64,000 nt of DNA. Source: Balanoglossus misakiensis. Lineage: Eukaryota; Hemichordata. Every line of letters starts with the position of its first letter. Positions within the stretch are counted from its first letter, which is position 1. Below, in pieces: positions 54,271 through 64,000 of this stretch. The notes beneath the pieces were generated by a model. That model saw nothing but the letters and a program-made list of their open reading frames with translations. It had not been told where the DNA came from and made no database searches. Location: NCBI GenBank assembly GCA_040954595.2, contig CM082583.2, positions 1,612,001 through 1,676,000 on the forward strand, read 5' to 3'. Position numbers and translations under genes: made by a program.

Positions 54271-54748
54271 TTACAGGGCGCCCGATTGGTCAATTTAAAT
54301 AGGCAGAGAAAATGGAGCCATCACCATCGGGCGCGTGATTCAAATGTGATTGAATTTGACTGGGTACGACTTGGAAATCGCCGTTTTTCCACTCGTTTGC
54401 AGGTCGATAGATGAAGTGAAGCCCAAATTAGGTCAGTGAGATAAATTTCAATGCCTATGGTGGCATAATTTAATCGCTCGCTGGTGAATGGGGTGATTTT
54501 TCAGGGCCTTGAAGGTGGCCCATGAGCCTAGATCCAGGGCATGTGGATTCCACCCTTGCCTGTATGTAAGACGGTAGTGACATTCGGCGACCTAGGTCGT
54601 GTTTTCCACGATTATGGTTGGGTTTTTTTACAGTTATCTACAACATCGACAAACATAGCAAGAAATGACACATTGATTTTTTTTTAATTTTATTACCAAT
54701 CTTAACAACAACAACAACAACAACAACAAAATTACTAAGTTCCCTGTG
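54271..54748 (+). repeat. repeat P, copy 4 (direct, 5' truncated)
   Basis: Begins at TTTACAGGGCGCCCG, which corresponds to about 52516 in copy 1, and ends at CCCTGTG. Common 3' ends with variable 5' ends look like retrotransposition. Confidence 0.8.
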
Positions 54749-55620
54749 ATATAACGACAACCGCCATATTGGATGTCGCTCGACACGAAAATAAAAAAGC
54801 CTGACAAAACTGCCATCGCCTCATACACAATTAAAATCACACTACCATTGGATAAAACACAACTACATAACCAATACCATCAACTCTTACACGTTCAAAC
54901 CACCGATTCTGTCATTTATACTCATTTAAAAATAACCACGAGAATATACACATATCCCACTAACCTATATTCAGCTGCTGAACAACAAGAGCACTTGATT
55001 CGTTTTCGGATGTGACTACGTGCAACAACATACGCATCACCATCACATTCGCGTTGGGATTCAAGACAGTTTCAATATCTCAAGAAGCAATACAACGAGA
55101 AGACCTTCTCGGGATTTTATGCACATCCTGTTGGATATCGCTGCCAAATGTCCACAGATGATAAAACATGATACCAGAATGTTGTATTGGGGACAACCAT
55201 CAAATGTTCCCGTGCCAGCGCCCCCTATATTCTAGAAACCCTGGTATATCTCAAGAAACATTACCATTTTTAATTATTTTTAAAAGCAAAAGTAAGTTGT
55301 CATTTTATTTGTACAAATATTTCTCTATATTAAACAAGTATACATAAACACTAAAACATGTTTTGCCATGTTAACATAAATTTATGACCATTTTAAAATA
55401 CTATATAGCTTATATTTATTAAAGTACAAATTCAGATGTTTTTCATTTTTAACCATTTCCACAATCAAAATGAAAAAAAAATCGCATTAATAGTAGATTG
55501 GGTTATATTGGATATCATTATGTAAAACTGAAGAGTCATTATGGCATGGAAACTACTGAGATATGTGGTAGAAAACCAAAATGCCCAACAAATATACACA
55601 GTGTGTGTTGTGTGTTAGAT
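54749..55620. other. noncoding sequence
   Basis: ORFs at 54773-55015 and 55020-55235 have no family features. AGCGCCCCCTATATTCTAG at 55213 resembles the GCGCCCTCT core elsewhere. Otherwise AT-rich. Confidence 0.35.
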
Positions 55621-55873
55621 AGGTACATACATACATACATACATACATACATACATACATACATACATACATACATACATACATACATACATACATACAT
55701 ACATACATACATACATACATACATGCATGCATGCATGCATGCATGCATGCATGCATGCATGCATGCATGCATGCATGCATACATACATACATACATACAT
55801 ACATACATACATACATACATACATACATACATACATACATACATACATACATACATACATACATACATGCATG
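55621..55873 (+). repeat. (ACAT)n-(GCAT)n-(ACAT)n microsatellite
   Basis: About 250 bp; the central GCAT block is at 55723-55780. It follows GTGTGTTAGATAGGT, the inverse of the sequence at 57926-57945. ORFs through it are repeat artefacts. Confidence 0.95.
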
Positions 55874-57560
55874 CGCCCTGTATTGACCAAATACCGTCGT
55901 GCAAGCTCATGTACAAGCTATTTCTTTATGCCTGAACAAAAATTGACCAAATTCTACTGTTTATTATGATTCATTCTTCGAAACAATTCATCTTCTTGCC
56001 ATATTTTATTTGTTCATATAACACATTTTGAAGAAAAGTTGTACAAAGACTACAATATACTAATGGGCTATATTCTCAAAACAGATATATTACCACAAAT
56101 ACTACTAGGGATTGTGTAGTGGTTTCTTTCTCACTATAAGACATATGATATCTGATATCAACCATACAAACAATATCAATCTTCTTACACACATACATAC
56201 ATTCATACTTACACAAAAAGCATAAAACTCCAATTTATTTTATATAGCCTTATATTAATTTATTTCAATTGTGAAAATAGACACACATACAAAAAAGAAC
56301 AGAAAAAACAATCACAGTATCTGGTTTATGAAATAAAAAAGACCAAACAAGCAATTGCTTCCGAAATAACATATTCCACATTCTGTCACAAATTGAGCAA
56401 ATTCCAGTAAAATCAACCCCAAGGACCTACACACTAAATTTCAAAGTAATTGTACAAAGAATTTAACTAAACACAACTAAAATTGATCAAAAATTACACA
56501 TTTCACCACAATTTACATAAACTCTACCAACTTCACCCTAGGAACCTGCATACTAAATTTCAAAGTAATTGGCCCCGTGGTTTCAGTAAAGAAAAGTGAC
56601 AGACAGTGACACCACTCACCCAATAAGACAATCACCCAATCTAATAAGCTCAACATAACTGACAACACAGCTAAACAGTTCACCGACAATATAAATACAA
56701 TTGTGTACATTTCACAAATGACAATATTAGCCTTTTAGTCACCTCTGACTCTAATGTAAAGTACATTATGGTAACTGTTCATTGAAATGTTTCTGGGAAA
56801 TGTTTACTAAGGCTATTTAATATCTTCTAGTTTTTTTTATAACACATGGTTTCTCTTGCAATTCCTCTTTCAGTAAACAGGATAAACTTTCTACACCATT
56901 ACACTTATATGCTACTGCCAAATGGAAGTAATCTAATCCTGTAGTAGCTATAAAGCAGCATTGTCAGGGCCCAAGCAACATGATGAAAAAAGGTGAAAGC
57001 ACACGTTATAGTTACTCAAACTTTTACCAGAAAATTTTGATAGATCATATTGGTTCACGTCCAAGCAAATCGGACTTCTAACCATATTGGTTAGCTTACA
57101 ATTTGATAAGTATATAAATTAAAGGGACCCTTTTCCATTAATTATGTTTGATGCAAGACACCATTTATGTTAATGTACATGTGGATATATAGTGAATCAA
57201 CATTCAACAACACACACTGCTTGTAGACACGAGGTGAAAAATCTTGCCAAAATGAATAATTGGTATTTACCATTTATTCATTTTGGGCGAGTTTTTACTG
57301 TCATATCCTACAAACGGGATGGAAGCTGTGTGTGGTCGAACGTTGATTCACTATATATCCACATTAACAGTCTCTTGTATCACACATAATTATTAAAAAA
57401 GGGCAGCAAAGAGACTTTCTGACTTTAATAAGCTAATAAAAGTGTTAGACTGCATTGGCTGCTCTATAATACCATATAGCAATGCAGTAACTCCTGTGGA
57501 TCCCAATTTCTGACTCTCTGTTATTTCTCACATGCATTTGTGAATTTTTATTGAAATAAA
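55874..57560. other. noncoding centre of the large inverted structure
   Basis: AT-rich, with scattered short phrases of the TTTCAAAGTAATTG kind repeated at 56441 and 56558. No gene, RNA or element recognised. Confidence 0.4.
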
Positions 57561-57636
57561 AAAACTGGTGTGTTGAATATGTCAGTGAGTGAATGTGCAA
57601 TTGGACAGTGTGTTGGCAGTTAGTGGAGATAAAACA

Positions 57637-57709
57637 ATCCTCATGGTGTAATGGTTAACACACTTGTCACTTTGTGATAAGGGATCCTGGTTCGATTCCT
57701 GGTGAGGAT
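57637..57709 (+). tRNA. tRNA(Gln)-like sequence / SINE head, plus copy
   Basis: Same sequence as 51349-51421 with few changes. The acceptor stem ATCCTCA/TGAGGAT is perfect here (7 bp), and one T-stem pair is lost (CCTGG/CCTGG). A and B boxes are intact. It is embedded in ~100 bp of flank shared with the other copy, so the two are part of one inverted duplication. Confidence 0.5.
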
Positions 57710-57744
57710 GATAAAAAAGGAGTCCATTTGCTGTGTGTTTTCCA

Positions 57745-57928
57745 TGTATGTATGTATGTATGTATGTATGTATGTATGTATGTATGTATGTATGTATGTA
57801 TGTATGTATGTATGTATGCATGTATGCATGCATGCATGCATGCATGCATGTATGTATGTATGTATGTATGTATGTATGTATGTATGTATGTATGTATGTA
57901 TGTATGTATGTATGTATGTATGTATGTA
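57745..57928 (+). repeat. (TATG)n-(CATG)n-(TATG)n microsatellite
   Basis: Mirror counterpart of 55621-55873, with a shorter (GCAT) core at 57817-57850. Flanked by TACCTATCTAACACACAACA, the inverse of the left flank of the other tract. Confidence 0.95.
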
Positions 57929-58029
57929 CCTATCTAACACACAACACACACTGTGTATATTTAATTCCACAATGCTTGATACTAAAACTGTCCACAAAAA
58001 AACATTTGTTTATAACCCCTAAGTGCTTG

Positions 58030-58235
58030 TCTTCCACACTTACCTTCTCTTGGCATTTTTTTCCACAGATGATGCCATACTGCTCGTCTCTTCATCCTGG
58101 TCTCTTGCGCTCCCCTTTTTACTCTCCCTGAATGCTGACAACACGTACCGTCTCATTGTTCAGTGGATATGCCTTGCTGTCATCTGCATCTGCTCCCTCA
58201 GTACCCCCTTCTCCCTGGCACAATCATCCAAATAC
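58030..58235 (+). pseudogene. possible LINE reverse-transcriptase remnant
   Basis: A short stretch reads TDDAILLVSSSW, with LNADNTYRLIVQW soon after, recalling the 'ADDT.L..S' active-site region of CR1/Rex1-type LINEs. It is absent from the other arm, so it inserted after the duplication. Too short to classify. Confidence 0.3.
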
Positions 58236-58238
58236 TAT

Positions 58239-58963
58239 CGCAGAGGGCGCTATACTATATGACGATCAACACAATATCATTCAGATAATCTTTGCACAGT
58301 GGGTAAATTAAGCATTTGGTTTTTCACGAGACTTTCATCAGTTGTACTAAAATGAAATGTGTCTACACTATACAAATGACAATGGCCTTCTAATTCAGAG
58401 ACGTTGGGAAGGACTAGTGAGCACATACAGCAAATCAGAAGGCCCAAAATGGCAAAGTTGCATGATTACTAATGGGAAACAAAGAATACACAGGGTATAT
58501 TTAATTCCACAGAGTGCTTGATACTAAAATTATTGCTGTTTTACAATTGTGGCATTTACTGCTGATAATAAGGTTACCATAGATACAATTGGAATGGAAC
58601 CGGACAGGGATAAACATATAAAGGCTAGGTTAACCCCCCACCCCCTACCACAGAGGGCGCTATACCGATCATCAAGTCAGTACCATTGAAATAAATCTGT
58701 GCAGAGCGGGTAAAGTAGGCATTTGGTTCTTCAGATTTTCATAAGTTGCACTAAAATGCTATGTGGCCCACTACAAGGACAAATAAGTCAAAAATGGCAA
58801 ATTTGATATTTACTTTGAGGTTGACATGGGGCAAAGGAGACAATACAAGAACACTGAAACTCAATTAGTGAAACACTAAAGTTGTACATGTACTTTATTT
58901 CTCTAACAAACTTAGAGAAAATTTACATGGCCATCTTTTTACTCAGAGAACTGATGTTGAAAA
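58239..58963 (-). repeat. inverted array units and 3' flank of copy III
   Basis: 58239-58560 and 58561-58680 are inverted units of the 309-bp array; 58680-58945 mirrors 47797-48060, including the AATAAA region. The block stops at ~58963, where orientation flips. Confidence 0.75.
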
Positions 58964-59111
58964 GAAAACAATGTTACATCATAAAATTGAAATCCTACAT
59001 GTCACTAATTTCTGATTTTCACAAATGTTCATAAAAAAAACCTGTTCTCTGCAAACCTTACCCCCCTCCTATTGTCGGTGCTTCTAATGTAACTCTCAAT
59101 TTTTCCCTAAG

Positions 59112-59176
59112 GTGTTAAAAGAACCAAATGGTGATGATATGGTAGAAGGGATATTTGAGGGAATAGACATAGATGA
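59112..59176 (+). CDS. copy III exon C
   Basis: Acceptor TTTCCCTAAG, donor GATGA|GTAAGT. Encodes VLKEPNGDDMVEGIFEGIDI plus Asp; phase 0 at the start, as exon B requires. Acidic linker-like segment. It lies in plus orientation between minus-oriented blocks. Confidence 0.5.
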
Positions 59177-59285
59177 GTAAGTATTAACTGCAGTACTTGC
59201 TTCCACCAATTTCCTATCATTTTGTGTACATGTTCACGTCTCTGTGTCTTACCAATCACATTCTGTCCTTTTTATTTTTTTCTAG

Positions 59286-59432
59286 AAGTGGCATCTTCTG
59301 TGTCAGACGGCAAATACTTACAGTGTCCCACCTTATGCCAGACCTTGGGTACAGAGGAGGCCATATTAGAAAACCTGCCAATGCATGTACACTACTCTAT
59401 CAATCAAGAAATGCAACAGTCACAAAGATTGA
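59286..59432 (+). CDS. copy III exon D
   Basis: Acceptor TTTTTCTAG, donor TTGA|GTAAGT. The protein-like frame reads VSDGKYLQCPTLCQTLGTEE and then LPMHVHYSINQE. The phase left by exon C would select another frame (SGIFCVRRQ...), so either the acceptor differs or the copy is damaged. Two Cys (CPTLC) could belong to a zinc-binding site, but no partner pair is seen. Confidence 0.4.
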
Positions 59433-59636
59433 GTAAGTTAACTAAACCAAAGCAATCTCCACCCTGCAACTTCCCCAGCACTTACTATCTGCATGCAAGT
59501 TGTGAACTTTTAATTTAGTATTCATTACAGAAACATTTCAGTCCTACAATTCACATGCATCTTATTTTCGTCAACACCAACTTATACAAAATATGATTTA
59601 ACCATCTTGTTCTCATTTCTCTCCAATGTACAGAAA

Positions 59637-59708
59637 GCAGTAGCCTGGATGGATTTACAGAGAGAGAGGCTAGTACACGGCACTCATGTGGACATGCACT
59701 ACCACATA
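59637..59708 (+). CDS. copy III exon E
   Basis: After CCAATGTACAG it encodes AVAWMDLQRERLVHGTHVDM, then HYHIS, matching the terminal exon of copy II. The block ends at ~59705, where it passes directly into inverted exon B, so the stop codon and poly(A) signal are not in line with it. Confidence 0.45.
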
Positions 59709-59720
59709 TCATATCTCAAC

Positions 59721-59891
59721 GGGACTTCGGTTGTCGCTGTAGTATTTAACCCAAGTTTAACTGTGACACCCACGTCCATACATGGCAAGGTTTTCTCTCC
59801 CAAAAGTTTCAGTTTGGCATCCCAGTTACCATCAGTTGCGCTTTCTCCATGCCTTCTAAGTTGAATGCGATTTACCATCACCGGATTCATA
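59721..59891 (-). pseudogene. copy III exon B
   Basis: Minus strand. Acceptor CACCACAG kept; the donor has changed from GTGAGAT to TTGAGAT. The frame is interrupted as in copy II. Confidence 0.6.
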
Positions 59892-60099
59892 CTGTGGTGC
59901 AAAGACAATTAAAAACATCGATTGTAAGTCATTTAGTAGTGATACCATTGTTACCAAACCTCGTTTTAAAATACATGTAATCTGTACTCGAAACTATCAT
60001 TTTTTCTTTCTTTCTAGAATATGACTTGTGAGCGAGTGCCGCGTTTAAATTGATACTGAGAATAAACACCGCTAATCGACGATAAAATCAACGTATTTT

Positions 60100-60350
60100 C
60101 AAATGCAAGTGAACGCATGGAGGCGGCCATATTGAATTTAGGTTACATCCCAAGACATTCCGACTGGGCTTCAGGTGGATTCGGGAAAGGTCTCTAAAAC
60201 ATAATCGGTCATCCAGTTTTGTATACTAAATTTCTAAAAATGTAGGACATGAGAGGTTAACATACCCACAATGACTACACACAAAAAAGGGCCCAGGCGT
60301 TTCGGGGTGCGATTGTTACGTACCTTAGCTCCATCATCTGCAACCAGCCA
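60100..60350 (-). repeat. copy III intron block (minus orientation)
   Basis: Reverse complement of 45781-46010. It passes at ~60350 into plus-oriented exon A through the same junction sequence (CTCCATCATCTGCAACCA) as in copy II. Confidence 0.65.
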
Positions 60351-60354
60351 AGGC

Positions 60355-60589
60355 ATGGCTGTGAAATTGCGCGTCATGGAGGATGTCGAGATCCGGAATT
60401 CCGCCAACGGGAAACTGTTTAGCGTGCCTTGTATGCAGCACGATGGCAACGTTCTGGAACTTAAATTCTGGAAAGAAAATCCGAAGTGGCTGAACAGATT
60501 ACAGAAGGGAGAATACGTACAGCTCCGCAACTTTTCCACTGGAAGAGATAATACCATTTGCCTCTATGATAGAGCAAAGGCCGGGGATG
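60355..60589 (+). CDS. copy III exon A, inverted and open in frame
   Basis: Within a 126-codon ORF (60271-60651). It encodes the first OB fold with few changes (VMEDVEIRNSANGKLFSVPC, MQHDGN). Instead of a donor after GATAGAGCAAAG it runs into CCGGGGATGCC of the inverted 5' part. In this orientation it cannot be spliced to the other minus-strand exons of the copy. Confidence 0.55.
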
Positions 60590-60985
60590 CCATTACGCCG
60601 TTAAACCTGAAATATAGATTGAGAGTGGATATTGTTTTACACAATTTTTGAACATTGAAGTAAAGTATTAGAATGATGGAGTCCGATAGAAAAAGTGAGT
60701 TGGTAATTTCGGCATCCGACTTCGTTATTAAAATGGAAAGATTTGCGATTTGAGATTCGGTTACCATTTGGAAGTTTGAAAGGAAATATTTCATTCAAGT
60801 ACAGTGGCAACTACTGGATTATGGAGAATATTTGAAATGTTGATGAACGGAGACCTATTAGAATCAATGAAAACCTACCTTTATTGGTGTTACGGTTACT
60901 ACACCTGACAGACCGCTGGTCTGCGTCCGACCGATTTTGAGCTCCTAGCTCTTGTGGAGACATGCGGAGGTACAGCGGGTTTATT
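60590..60985 (-). repeat. copy III 5' intron and 5' exon
   Basis: Mirror of 44530-44910 and a direct match to 42527-42905 in copy I. Ends at ACAGCGGGTTTATTG, the outer border of the inverted duplication. Confidence 0.75.
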
Positions 60986-60989
60986 GTTT

Positions 60990-62170
60990 TTTTGTAAAAC
61001 CATAGTTAAACTCCAAAAATCTTCTTCTCCAGAACGAGCGATGACTGAGTCGCAAGATTCGGGGAGTATGGTCACTACACTGATGTCTATCAAGTTTGCA
61101 AAGAGCATTGTGATTGGTCGAAGATTATGGCGGCCATATTGGATTTTGTAAAAAACAGAGAAAAATTGAAATTCCTTTTTCTAGTCCAAAAATTGATAGC
61201 ATACAAATTCTTTTTATGGATATCAATCGTCATGTGACTAAAATATATAACAATTTTTTGGCGATTTTTCACATGACCTTTGACCTAATTATCACGCGTT
61301 ATTATTTCTGCATATCTAATTCCAGGCTAACCTATAGGGCTAGAGGTTTGGTTTTTGATGAATGTGGATTAGTGTGTGATCAAAATATTTTGCTACTTTT
61401 CATGACCCCTTTGACCTCTGCTGACCTCATTAATTATGCACATACCTAATTACAGGCGAACCAATAGAGCTAGAGTTTTGGTTTTTGTTGGACATGGACC
61501 AGTATGGGTAAAAAAAAATTGCCCAAATGTTGGGTGACCTCAGGTGACCTTTGACCTACTTCACCCTATTTCAGCAGCAAAAATACACACATCCTTGTTA
61601 TGTCATGAGATAATACATCCGATAGAAAATTCTGTTTCTTCTCATTCATACTGTGCATATATAATTCAAGATCAGCGCTTGGGCCCAACAATGCTGCTCG
61701 CAGCTTTAATTCTTCTTCTTCTTCTTCTTCTTCCGAGAAATTCGGCCAGGTAGATCTGGAAAACCGCTGCACTTTGGGGGCTGAAACTTGGTAGGGTGAT
61801 AGGGGCCAATGAGTAGACGTGCAGTGGCTCATGAATATTTAATTAGTCACGTGACCTGGCGGCCATATTGCATTTCCTGACAATCGTTAAACGAGTCCTT
61901 CTCAAAAACTACTGGGCCGATCGAGTTCAAATTTGGTGTGCAGGTAGCCTACCTTCTGTCCATCATTTTACCCCATTGAAATCATGACGTCACACATAAA
62001 GTTTTTTTGCTACAATTGTTTTTCTGACAAACTACTTAAAACTTTAAAAATCTTCTTCTCCAGAACCAGCGATTGCCGAGTCACAGGATTCGGGGTATGT
62101 GGTCACCTAACCTATGTTTTTCAAGTTTGCGAAGCGCACTGTGATTGGTCGATCATTATGGCGGCCATGT
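60990..62170 (+). repeat. two-copy tandem repeat
   Basis: Copy 1 from ~61013 (CTTCTTCTCCAGAACGAGCG, GTGATTGGTCGAAG, GGCGGCCATATTGGATTTT) and copy 2 from ~62050 with the same order of blocks. A CTT/TTC microsatellite lies at 61709-61731, and 61860-61960 carries the 'AACTACTGGGCCGATCGAG' phrase seen in dispersed repeats. Noncoding. Confidence 0.6.
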
Positions 62171-62880
62171 TGGATTTTCGGAAAACCATTGAAAAATGAA
62201 AATTCTGTTTTGTAGCCAAAATGTTGACAGCACGTAAATTCTTTTTTTGGATATGAGTCATCATATGACCGGAAGTTGTTACAATTTTTCGGGGCAATTT
62301 TGACATGACCTTTGACCCAGTTTTAAAACAACTAATTATATATGCATATCCCCATACCTCCTCTTGTAAAAGCACCACAGTCATGAATTTTGTGGACATG
62401 GGTACCAATGCTGCCAGGACATGACACAACTATTTTGGTAATTTTGGCAATGACCCTTGACCTATTTCTGAAACATCATTTTTCTGCATATCTAATTCCA
62501 GGCTAACCAATAGGTCTGGTTTTAGTTGGACATGGCCCACTCTGGGGTCAAAATTTTATGCCCAAATTTTGGGTGACCTTGGATGACCTTTGATCTAATT
62601 TCCCATATCTCAGCATCCACAGCAGTTAGAGTCCTGGCTTTTGGAGGGCCGATGGAGCAGATATGGAGTCTTACACAAGACCTCATTAATTATGCGCATA
62701 CCTAATTCTAGGCGAACCAATAGAGCTAGGTGTTTGGTTTTTGTTGGACCTAGACTAGTATGGGGTCCGATTTTTTTGCCCAAATTTGGGGTGACCTCAG
62801 GTGACCTTTGACCTACTTTCCAATATCTTGGTATCCACAGCAGATGCAGCCTTGGCATTTGCTTGTTACCATGGGAACCG
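61270..62880 (+). repeat. dispersed family with repeated TGACCTTTGACCT motifs
   Basis: Blocks at 61270-61560, 62450-62600 and 62680-62880 share TTAATTATGCACATACCTAA, ACCAATAGAGCTAG, GGTGACCTCAGGTGACC and TTTGACCTACTT. The same family appears at 18945-19310 and, inverted, at 19838-20140. Confidence 0.7.
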
Positions 62881-63152
62881 CTTGTGCCCCGCCAACGCTG
62901 CTTGCAACTTTAATTGTATTTTGCATTTTCTCACGGTGGCGACCATATTCCTTTGCGGCGAAGATTTATTATTTGTCTGGTTTAAACTTGCATATGCACT
63001 CATACTTAGGGTTCATAATACTTGTACATAGTTCAGTACATACTTCTGTATGGGCTAAAGGTGGTGCAGTTTGAAAAAAGTGTGATAATTTCCCAAAAGT
63101 ACCAGCTGATGCACCGATTTATGTCTAATCTCTGTTTTGAATTTCTTGGCAG
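62881..63152. other. upstream intron of the pentraxin-domain gene
   Basis: No further exon recognised. Ends in the acceptor at 63152. The ORFs here are intron passages. Confidence 0.5.
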
Positions 63153-63353
63153 CTTAACCCAAGTTGATAGTACCCTTCTTGTCCTGGACAGAAGTCTATC
63201 TGTCAGTACAAATGGTGTAACCGTATCAGTTGATGACAACTCGTGGCATAATGTTGTCATGGTAATTGAAGAAGGCATTGTGGCAGTTTACTTGAATGGT
63301 GTTGCAGTAACATCACCCCTTCCATCCTGGACAGGTATCGCTGACTCAGAAAA
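63153..63353 (+). CDS. pentraxin-domain exon 1 (partial gene)
   Basis: Acceptor TTTCTTGGCAG, donor GAAAA|GTAAGT. It encodes LTQVDSTLLVLDRSLSVSTN, VSVDDNSWHNVVMV, then VAVYLNGVAV: the WHxV and Y-x-NG motifs of pentraxin/LamG-type concanavalin folds. Starts and ends in phase 2. Secreted calcium-binding pentraxin domains recognise surface ligands. Earlier exons are not found upstream within the window. Confidence 0.8.
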
Positions 63354-63756
63354 GTAAGTTGCTAGTGGAACTCCGAACATTTTTAACTCCTACAAAGCCA
63401 TAGAAAATTGTCATCATCACATGTTAAAATTCTATATTTTCCTATACTGTCAAGTTTTCCCAAGCCTCAAGAGAAGTGAACCATTTATTTGTGAAGCAGT
63501 TATCTTGTTTATAACTTATCTGCTAGGTAGCTTGTCTTACTCCTACATGACAATACAATATCATCATAACATGTTGCGACTTACAACAAAACTGGCCAAA
63601 AAAATCAAGGGAGCAAACTATGGACATCAGCAAAGCTATCTTCGTGGCACTTTCAAATTCAAACTTATGCGGAACGATACTGATTTTCACAGTTTATTTT
63701 TGACAACTTCTTACCAGCACTTTTAATGAATTCATTATTCTCTTGTTTTTCAACAG

Positions 63757-64000
63757 CTGTATGGTAATTCTTGGTCAAAGCTATGACGAAAATGGACTCC
63801 TTGACAACTATTTTAGCTTCCATGGTGATGTTACACAGATGAATGTATACGATTATGTATTGACTCCTGTTGAAATCCACAGTCTGGCTTTGAACTGTTC
63901 ACAAAGTCCACTTGGCAATCATGTCATGTGGGTTGAAATGGATCAAGAGTTATTGGGTAGTGTGGTCAAAATCCAGCCATCAGCTTGTGGAAGTACCAGG
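63757..64000 (+). CDS. pentraxin-domain exon 2, runs off the window
   Basis: Acceptor TTTTTCAACAG; it joins exon 1 in phase. Encodes CMVILGQSYDENGLLDNYFS, then GDVTQMNVYDYVLTPVEIHS and CSQSPLGNHVMWVEMD. This is the C-terminal half of a pentraxin domain (conserved 'LGQ', 'G.V..MNVYDYVL', Cys). The last residues (PSACGSTR) may begin a linker or next module. Same architecture as the minus-strand exon at 2682-2886. Confidence 0.8.

Noticed and set aside
55498-57997. Several ORFs of 60-145 codons through 55.5-58.0 kb (MYVC / YIHT repeats)
   Set aside because: They are translations of ACAT/GCAT microsatellites in all frames.
61566-61832. 88-codon ORF with a Glu run
   Set aside because: The Glu run is a translated CTT/TTC microsatellite in noncoding repeat sequence.

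Overview
This is a repeat-rich window of an animal genome. There are no bacterial features. It has spliced exons with GT/AG borders, LTR and non-LTR retrotransposons, cut-and-paste element remnants, tRNA-derived sequence and microsatellites. A secreted modular pentraxin-type gene, a mag/SURL-like Gypsy element and many dispersed noncoding families suggest a marine invertebrate, perhaps a non-vertebrate deuterostome. The species cannot be named from this sequence.

Layout. 26-1952: nonautonomous DNA element with 341-bp terminal inverted repeats (TIRs). 2682-2886: pentraxin-like exon on the minus strand. 2942-11965: complete Gypsy retrotransposon with apparently identical 1171-bp LTRs and open gag and pol. 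12403-12840: two minus-strand exons that begin a secreted protein, beside a YY1/NRF1-type promoter at about 13335-13524. 13.5-25 kb: noncoding DNA with a TTA-target element (16482-17772), a pogo-like MITE (18062-18903), an inverted repeat (18945-20140) and dispersed families. 25.46-29.06 kb: nearly full-length LINE on the minus strand. 29843-30669: Harbinger-like MITE. 33476-38349: second Gypsy element, with identical LTRs but one stop codon in pol. 38386-40209: DNA element with CAGTC ends.

40.2-61.0 kb is the most unusual part. Three copies of a gene encoding RPA1-like OB-fold (single-stranded-DNA-binding type) exons lie here. Copy I (minus, 41620-42925) has two clean phase-0 coding exons, and its second exon reads straight into a transposon-type RS-rich/zinc-finger ORF. 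Copy II (plus, 44450-47850) lies head to head with it. Copy III (57570-60985) is an inverted version of copy II plus the tandem array that follows it. Inside copies II and III individual exon blocks are flipped relative to their flanks. The arms also hold a ~309-bp tandem array whose units carry a CTCF-like core, a LINE inserted in that array, and a tRNA(Gln)-like sequence. The centre holds a triplicated palindromic repeat with promoter-like boxes and long ACAT/GCAT microsatellites.

61.0-62.9 kb: repeats with DR1-type motifs (TGACCTTTGACCT). 63153-64000: two phase-compatible exons of a pentraxin-domain protein that runs off the right edge.

Host coding sequence is sparse: pentraxin-type exons at both ends in opposite orientation and the OB-fold family in the middle. 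Most other strong ORFs belong to mobile elements. All similarity statements come from reading the sequence by eye and from knowledge of the families; no database search was run.
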